64,000 nt of DNA from the NCBI RefSeq assembly GCF_028735875.1, contig NZ_CP117834.1, positions 434,001 through 498,000 of the forward strand, given 5' to 3'. The position numbers and the translations under genes were made by a program. Positions 58,630-64,000 of the stretch are shown here, piece after piece; position 1 is the first letter of the stretch, and every line of letters begins with the position of its first letter. The notes beneath the pieces were generated by a model, which worked only from the letters and a program-made list of their open reading frames with translations, did no database searches and was not told where the DNA came from. This DNA is from Shouchella hunanensis (GTDB taxonomy: Bacteria > Bacillota > Bacilli > Bacillales > Bacillaceae_D).

Positions 58630-59814
58630 TTACTTATCTGTTAAAGCAATGACGCCTGGAAGATCTTTACCTTCCATAAACTCTAGGCTTGCTCCTCCAC
58701 CAGTAGAAATATGGCTCATTTTTTCAGCTAAACCAAATTTCTCAACTGCAGCAGCAGAGTCTCCACCACCAATAACAGAATAAGTTCCTTCTGCTTCAGC
58801 TAAAGCATGTGCAATTGCTTTTGTTCCATTTGCGAATGAATCAAGTTCAAATACTCCCATTGGTCCGTTCCAAATCACAAGCTTTGATTCTTTTAACACG
58901 TTTGCATATGTGTTGGCTGTTTTTGATCCAATATCGAGCGCTTCCCAATCTGCTGGAATCTCAGAAATGGCAACTTCTTTCTTGTTTGCGTCATCTGAGA
59001 AATCATCGGCAACAATAACATCTTCCGGCATGTAGAAGTGAACACCTTTGTCTTTTGCTTTTTGCATAAATTGCTTCGCCAAGTCAATTTTGTCTTCTTC
59101 TAACAAGGATTTCCCAACCTCATGACCTTGTGCTTTAACAAAGGTATACGCAAGACCGCCACCAATAATAAGGTTGTCAACTTTGTCTAATAAGTGATCA
59201 ATCACACCAATTTTGTCTTTAACTTTCGCTCCACCAATAACGGCTGTGAAAGGGCGTTCTGGTGTTTCAAGAGCTTTCCCTAAAACATCAAGCTCTTTCT
59301 CCATTAAAAAGCCAGCCGCCGATGGTAAGTATTGTGCAATGCCTTCAGTAGACGCATGCGCACGGTGAGCCGCACCGAATGCATCATTTACATAAAGGTC
59401 TGCTAGACTTGCAAATGCTTTCGCTAGTTCTGCATCATTCTTTTCTTCGCCTGGATAAAAACGGACATTTTCAAGCACTGTAATATCGCCATCGTTCATC
59501 GATGCCACCGCATGCTCTACTTCTGAGCCGTAAGCTTCTTTCACTGCTTTTACGTCTTGTCCTAATAAATCACCTAAGCGTTTTGCCACTGGCGCTAAAC
59601 GTAATTCTTCAACCACTTCACCTTTAGGACGACCGAGATGACTCGCAAGAAGAACTTTTGCCCCTTGTTCTTTTAAATATTGAATCGTCGGAATAGCTGC
59701 TTTAATTCTTGTTTCATCTGTAATTGCTCCGTCTTTCATTGGCACGTTAAAATCTACGCGACAAAAAACGACTTTTCCCTGTAATTCATAATCATGAAGG
59801 GTTTTTTTATTCAT
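58630..59814 (-). CDS. pgk: Phosphoglycerate kinase
   Basis: 394 residues. F-C-R-V-D-F-N-V-P near residue 17, S-H-L-G-R-P-K-G near 57, the hinge D-A-F-G-A-A-H-R near 161, and the C-terminal nucleotide loop G-G-G-D-S-A-A-A near 369. AGGAGG is 8 nt before ATG. Separated from gapA by a strong GC hairpin. Confidence 0.98.
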   Translation of the reverse strand: MNKKTLHDYELQGKVVFCRVDFNVPMKDGAITDETRIKAAIPTIQYLKEQGAKVLLASHLGRPKGEVVEELRLAPVAKRLGDLLGQDVKAVKEAYGSEVEHAVASMNDGDITVLENVRFYPGEEKNDAELAKAFASLADLYVNDAFGAAHRAHASTEGIAQYLPSAAGFLMEKELDVLGKALETPERPFTAVIGGAKVKDKIGVIDHLLDKVDNLIIGGGLAYTFVKAQGHEVGKSLLEEDKIDLAKQFMQKAKDKGVHFYMPEDVIVADDFSDDANKKEVAISEIPADWEALDIGSKTANTYANVLKESKLVIWNGPMGVFELDSFANGTKAIAHALAEAEGTYSVIGGGDSAAAVEKFGLAEKMSHISTGGGASLEFMEGKDLPGVIALTDK

Positions 59815-59852
59815 GAGATAAACCTCCTAGTAAGTCTTACAGACAGCGCAAA

Positions 59853-59877
59853 GGAGGGAGGCAACGAGCCTTCCTCC
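59853..59877 (-). other. GC-rich hairpin between gapA and pgk
   Basis: GGAGGGAGGC (59853-59862) pairs with GCCTTCCTCC (59868-59877), one mismatch, 5-nt loop. There is no long T tract, so it is more likely a partial terminator or 3' stabiliser of a cggR-gapA mRNA than a full stop. Confidence 0.6.
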
Positions 59878-59898
59878 TCTCACTTGTCTATTTTAAAC

Positions 59899-60909
<1,011 letters not shown>

Positions 60910-60952
60910 TCATTTCCTCCTAGTCATTTATGAAAAAGGGAATCCCTTTTTT

Positions 60953-61975
60953 TCAAGCTTTGTGTTGCAAAAGTTCCTTAGCAGCTGCTTCATCAGTAAC
61001 AAGAACATCACTCGGTCGATGCTTCATAAATGCATGAATCGCATTCGCCTTTGACTTGCCACCAGCAACGGATATGACATGTTTCCCTTCTAACTCGTTC
61101 AGCTGAAGACCGATTGTTCGCTGTTTATAGATGATTTTCCCAGCAGCATCAAAGTAGTAGCCAAATGCTTCTGCTACCGCTTCTTCCCGCTCAAGCGTTT
61201 CAATAAACAGGTCTTTTGAATGACGTCTTGTAGCCATTCGTTGTGCATCACCAATACCGTGTATAACAACCGCTGAAGATTTAATCACTTCTAGAATATC
61301 CTTTACGGTTGGTTCTAATACAAGAGAATGGTACGCATCTTCACTTAGCTGATCTGGAACATGTAACAATCGATAGGCTGCACCAGTTCTTCTGGCAAAT
61401 TCAGCGCTAATCGTGTTTGCTTGTATTTCCACTTTCTCACCAAGCCCACCTCTAGCAGGAACAAAGATCGTAGAAGCAAGGGTTTCATTTCGCTCTGCCA
61501 TGTTCGCTACCGCAGCAAGAGTTGTGCCGCCCATAACAGCAAGTACATCATTTGCCTTTGCAATAGCTTGTATTTCTTTCATACAGGCTCTACCAAGCTC
61601 TTGTTTCACCCATTCTTCTTCATCACTATTTCCAGCTACAACAATGACAGTTGCAACGCCAAGATGAGCGGATAACCGATCTCCCAACTGACTTAAACCA
61701 AGTAATTCAGAAACGACTTCCTCTAATTCAAGAAAAACCGCTTCTCCGTGAGTGGTTAGTGTCATACCAGCTGTACTAAGGTCAATCAGCCCTTGGTCTC
61801 TCAAGAAAGTGACCTCACCTCTTACAATTCGCTCTGACAGCTGCATGTTTGTCGCTAATCCACGTCTCCCGATCGGCTGCATTAACCGAATGGATTGCAA
61901 GAATCGATATCGTTTTAACATCGTCTGCATGAGATCAGGTACTAGATGTTGCTGTAATTTTAGTAACGAACGAAT
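60953..61975 (-). CDS. cggR: Central glycolytic genes regulator CggR, probable ATT start
   Basis: About 340 residues if begun at ATT 61975; 349 if begun at ATG 62002. SorC/DeoR-type repressor: winged helix near residues 25-75 (P-I-G-R-R-G-L-A followed by L-S-E-R-I-V-R-G-E-V), then a sugar-phosphate-binding domain with V-T-D-E-A-A-A-K-E-L-L at the end. A perfect GGAGGTGAT (61987-61979) is 7 nt from the ATT, and this position coincides with the B. subtilis CggR N-terminus; the longer form would encode the Shine-Dalgarno as G-V-G-G-D. Fructose-1,6-bisphosphate is the inducer in the family. It represses cggR-gapA-pgk-tpiA-gpmI-eno. Confidence 0.9.
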   Translation of the reverse strand: MRSLLKLQQHLVPDLMQTMLKRYRFLQSIRLMQPIGRRGLATNMQLSERIVRGEVTFLRDQGLIDLSTAGMTLTTHGEAVFLELEEVVSELLGLSQLGDRLSAHLGVATVIVVAGNSDEEEWVKQELGRACMKEIQAIAKANDVLAVMGGTTLAAVANMAERNETLASTIFVPARGGLGEKVEIQANTISAEFARRTGAAYRLLHVPDQLSEDAYHSLVLEPTVKDILEVIKSSAVVIHGIGDAQRMATRRHSKDLFIETLEREEAVAEAFGYYFDAAGKIIYKQRTIGLQLNELEGKHVISVAGGKSKANAIHAFMKHRPSDVLVTDEAAAKELLQHKA

Positions 61976-62015
61976 GAAATCACCTCCAACACCGGGACGC
62001 ATTCAGTCCACCTGT

Positions 62016-62031
62016 GACATATTATGTCCCG
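62016..62031. promoter_or_regulatory. CggR operator half-element
   Basis: Minus-strand CGGGACATAATATGTC matches the CGGGAC-N6-TGTC element of the B. subtilis CggR operator. It lies between the promoter and cggR, about 25-40 nt after the predicted +1. A second upstream copy is not clear. Confidence 0.75.
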
Positions 62032-62062
62032 ACAAGGGTAAAAAAATATCACTTACGCTTGT

Positions 62063-62091
62063 ATTTTAACAAGGAAGTGATAATTAAACAA
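62063..62091 (-). promoter_or_regulatory. Sigma-A promoter of the cggR-gapA operon
   Basis: Minus-strand TTGTTT (62091-62086) and TAAAAT (62068-62063) with 17-nt spacer. It lies in the gap after the glutaredoxin-like gene. Confidence 0.7.
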
Positions 62092-62101
62092 GTTAAAGCA
62101 C

Positions 62102-62350
62102 TTATTTTTCTTTTTCTATTTGTTTAAAACTCTCTTCTAGTTCATCTGCACTTAGTTGACCAAACCCGAGCTCATGGCTTTCATAATAGACAACCGGAAT
62201 CATTAGATGAAACTTTTCCAATAACGTGTCATCTGAATAAATATCGACCTTTCTAATGGAAAGCTCATATTCCTTAGCAAAAGTTTCTACTTCTCGGTAC
62301 CCTTTGTCACATAGGGGACAATGTTCTTTTGTGTAAAACGTTACTATCAT
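62102..62350 (-). CDS. Glutaredoxin family protein
   Basis: 82 residues with a thioredoxin-fold core: V-T-F-Y-T-K-E-H-C-P-L-C-D-K-G at residues 3-17 with C-P-L-C as the redox site and I-P-V-V-Y-Y near 52 as the cis-proline segment. Likely disulfide reductase. Its ATG overlaps the rpoN stop (TAATG), so it is translationally coupled to sigma-54. Confidence 0.85.
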   Translation of the reverse strand: MIVTFYTKEHCPLCDKGYREVETFAKEYELSIRKVDIYSDDTLLEKFHLMIPVVYYESHELGFGQLSADELEESFKQIEKEK

Positions 62351-63666
62351 TAGCCAATCCTTTCGTGATCGTCGTATCGCTTTCGTTTCACAGACGATAA
62401 AATGCCAAGTTCATCCCGATATTTTGCTATTACCCTTCTCGAAAGCGAAATCCCTTCATTGGTTTTTAGCAATTCAACAATTTGTTGATCAGACAATGGC
62501 TTTTCTTTGTTCTCTATTTCAATCATTTGTTTGAGCAAAGACTTTACAGATGAATTCGAAATGCTTTCATTTATCGCTGAAGCACGTGCAGAAAATAATG
62601 ATTTTAATTCAATTAAACCACGTGGAGTCTGTGCATATTTATTTGCCGTTGCTCGACTTACAGTTGATTCATGAATATCAAGCTCAGTAGCAATCATTTG
62701 TAAGGTCATTGGCTGTAGCTGGCCTTGCTTCGACATAAAATAAGGCGCTTGAATGTAACTAATGACTTCGGCTACTTGCAAGATTGTCTTCTCTCGTTGT
62801 TTCAAACTCGTTAATAACCATTCGATTTGTTGTTCTTTCTCATTACAATAACGTCGTGTTTGTTGATCAAGCTGGAGAAGCTCTTTGTATTCGTTATTTA
62901 CTTCAATAGTTGGCACAATCGTTGAACTTGTTGACACAAGAATTTCACCATTAAATAGTGTAAAGTGAACGTCAGGTTCTATATAAACAGTCGGTTCAGT
63001 ATAAAACGATATTCCTGGCCGAGGTTGGAGCGTTCGGATCACATCATAAATTTCCTGAATATCAAGCATTGCAACTCGATACGTTTTAGACAGCTCTTTC
63101 CACTTTCTCGCTGCTAGCTTCTCTAAGTCGTTCAGTATAATGGCTTTAGTGACTGGATGATCTAGCCCCTGTCTTATCACTTGCAAATATAAGCACTCCG
63201 CTAATGAAAAGGCTCCTACCCCAGCGGGCTCTAATGATTGTAGTATTTGAATTCCCTCTTGCAGTTCTTCTTCTGAACACTCTAACCAGTCACAATAAAA
63301 AGCGAGCGATTCCGGGAAATAACCATCTTCATTCAAGCTTTCAATCAAAAAAGCAAGTCGCTTTTTTTGTCTGGTTGTTAGCGACAGATCAACAAGCTGT
63401 TGTCTCACATACTCTTTTAACGTACCGTTTACATTCGGTGTATTTTCTAATGCTTTATGTTTTTCATCACTTTTCCTGTTAATTAGTTTAGGATGATTGT
63501 CTTTCTGATTCGTTTTCTTCAACTCTAATAATGGATTTTCTAATGCTAATTCCTCTAAATAAGAGCGAACATCTAACGTTGAATATTGTAATAAGTGGAT
63601 GGCTTGCCGCAGTTCATGGGTCATGATTAAGCTTATTGTTTGTTTTTGAAAAAGACCTAGCTCCAT
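62350..63666 (-). CDS. rpoN: RNA polymerase sigma-54 factor
   Basis: 438 residues (SigL in Bacillus). Region I is the Q/L-rich N-terminus L-F-Q-K-Q-T-I-S-L-I-M-T; the core-binding region follows, with the DNA-binding helix-turn-helix near 340-360; the RpoN box appears as S-R-R-V-I-A-K-Y-R near residue 408. It directs transcription at -24/-12 promoters with activator proteins. GGAGG is 10 nt before ATG. A cre site lies upstream. Confidence 0.96.
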   Translation of the reverse strand: MELGLFQKQTISLIMTHELRQAIHLLQYSTLDVRSYLEELALENPLLELKKTNQKDNHPKLINRKSDEKHKALENTPNVNGTLKEYVRQQLVDLSLTTRQKKRLAFLIESLNEDGYFPESLAFYCDWLECSEEELQEGIQILQSLEPAGVGAFSLAECLYLQVIRQGLDHPVTKAIILNDLEKLAARKWKELSKTYRVAMLDIQEIYDVIRTLQPRPGISFYTEPTVYIEPDVHFTLFNGEILVSTSSTIVPTIEVNNEYKELLQLDQQTRRYCNEKEQQIEWLLTSLKQREKTILQVAEVISYIQAPYFMSKQGQLQPMTLQMIATELDIHESTVSRATANKYAQTPRGLIELKSLFSARASAINESISNSSVKSLLKQMIEIENKEKPLSDQQIVELLKTNEGISLSRRVIAKYRDELGILSSVKRKRYDDHERIG

Positions 63667-63716
63667 ATCTGATCTCCTCCTCCAATTATCATATCATAAA
63701 ATCATTGCTTTTTTGT

Positions 63717-63730
63717 TGTAAACGCTTACT
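63717..63730. promoter_or_regulatory. cre site upstream of rpoN
   Basis: TGTAAACGCTTACT matches the palindromic cre consensus at 13 of 14 positions, 51 nt upstream of the rpoN start. In B. subtilis CcpA represses sigL by a roadblock at a cre in the same kind of position. Confidence 0.7.
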
Positions 63731-63836
63731 TTTTTACTTCTTTTTTCTTTAGGTTTATAACCGCTTTAATTAGGCTATGATGAAAGCAGACTAAATACTT
63801 TGTTTCCACCACTCTTTACATACGTCAAACAATTAA

Positions 63837-63853
63837 TTTGACCTTAATTGACC
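63837..63853. promoter_or_regulatory. CtsR operator
   Basis: TTTGACCTTAATTGACC (reverse strand GGTCAATTAAGGTCAAA) fits the CtsR heptad direct repeat GGTCAAANANRGTCAAA. It overlaps the -35 box of the clpP promoter, consistent with heat-shock control. Confidence 0.85.
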
Positions 63854-63866
63854 ATTAGGTTAAAAT
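63838..63866 (+). promoter_or_regulatory. Sigma-A promoter of clpP
   Basis: TTGACC (63838-63843) and TAAAAT (63861-63866), spacer 17 nt, about 55 nt before the clpP start. Confidence 0.8.
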
Positions 63867-63922
63867 GGACTTAGAGTAGTGAAGTACTACTATACTATGA
63901 CGAAAACGAGGAGGAATCACAC

Positions 63923-64000
63923 GTGAACTTAATTCCTACTGTAATTGAACAAACAAACCGCGGTGAACGAGCATACGATATTTATTCTCGCCTTTTGAAA
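63923..64000 (+). CDS. clpP: ATP-dependent Clp protease proteolytic subunit (partial)
   Basis: The first 26 codons from GTG 63923 give the ClpP N-terminus, beginning [11 protein letters not shown] and including [18 protein letters not shown] lies about 8 nt upstream. The rest runs off the window. The CtsR box supports the call. Confidence 0.95.
   Translation, partial: MNLIPTVIEQTNRGERAYDIYSRLLK

Overview
The window is a contiguous piece of a low-GC Gram-positive chromosome of the Bacillaceae. Evidence: endospore genes (tlp, yutH, lytH, yunB, YhcN-type lipoprotein, two CotF/YusN-type coat proteins), Bacillus-type regulatory signals (S-box and L-box riboswitches, FadR, CcpA/cre, CtsR and CggR sites), strong AGGAGG ribosome binding sites, and gene order that follows several separate Bacillus subtilis blocks. 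The tmRNA tag reads GKENNNFALAA, unlike B. subtilis, and together with acidic exported proteins this suggests a relative of the alkaliphilic Bacillaceae; that last point is inference only. No CRISPR array, insertion sequence, tRNA or rRNA gene was seen.

Layout. (1) 0-20 kb is the yuzB-yutJ-yuzD-nfuA-thrBC-yutHGFEDC-lipA-lytH-yunBCDEF block. It is interrupted by a lysine-riboswitch-controlled NhaC-family transporter (probable lysine importer LysW) and by thyA-dfrA. A TetR-type regulator is joined in frame to the front of yutJ. (2) 20-39 kb is the sufCDSUB - yurZ - metNPQ - yusG/gcvH/yusI - fadNAE - coat protein block (the B. subtilis yurU-yusN region), with a BtuF-like lipoprotein and a degenerate cobalamin adenosyltransferase inserted between yurZ and metQ. 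(3) 39-45.6 kb is accessory: a large catalase, an orphan glycosyltransferase, a class III aminotransferase with a YjiH transporter, and a histidine phosphatase. (4) 45.7-53.4 kb is the secG-est-rnr-smpB-ssrA block, expanded by a DoxX protein, a second hydrolase, a luciferase-type monooxygenase, and a UbiX/split-barrel pair upstream. (5) 53.5-54.8 kb is a single AT-rich orphan gene that looks like a TagC/phage receptor-binding beta-propeller with a knob-like C-terminus. (6) 55-63.7 kb is rpoN - glutaredoxin - cggR-gapA-pgk-tpiA-gpmI-eno, the central glycolytic operon with its repressor. The window closes on the first 26 codons of clpP behind a CtsR-controlled promoter.

How the genes work together: sufCDSUB and nfuA build Fe-S clusters needed by LipA; LipA lipoylates GcvH and the 2-oxoacid dehydrogenases. 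metNPQ (SAM-responsive) and lysW (lysine-responsive) are RNA-controlled amino acid importers. fadNAE performs beta-oxidation under FadR and probably CcpA. cggR-gapA to eno is the triose part of glycolysis. rnr, smpB and ssrA form the ribosome rescue and RNA decay module.

Most notable observations: two unrelated genes (yunD at 18.07 kb and cggR at 61.97 kb) have an ideal Shine-Dalgarno followed at 7-8 nt by ATT where a start codon is expected, with yunD having no usable canonical start upstream of its catalytic motif; the TetR-YutJ fusion with an embedded ribosome binding site and a palindromic operator at its +1; the orphan TagC-like propeller; and the pseudo-adenosyltransferase paired with BtuF.
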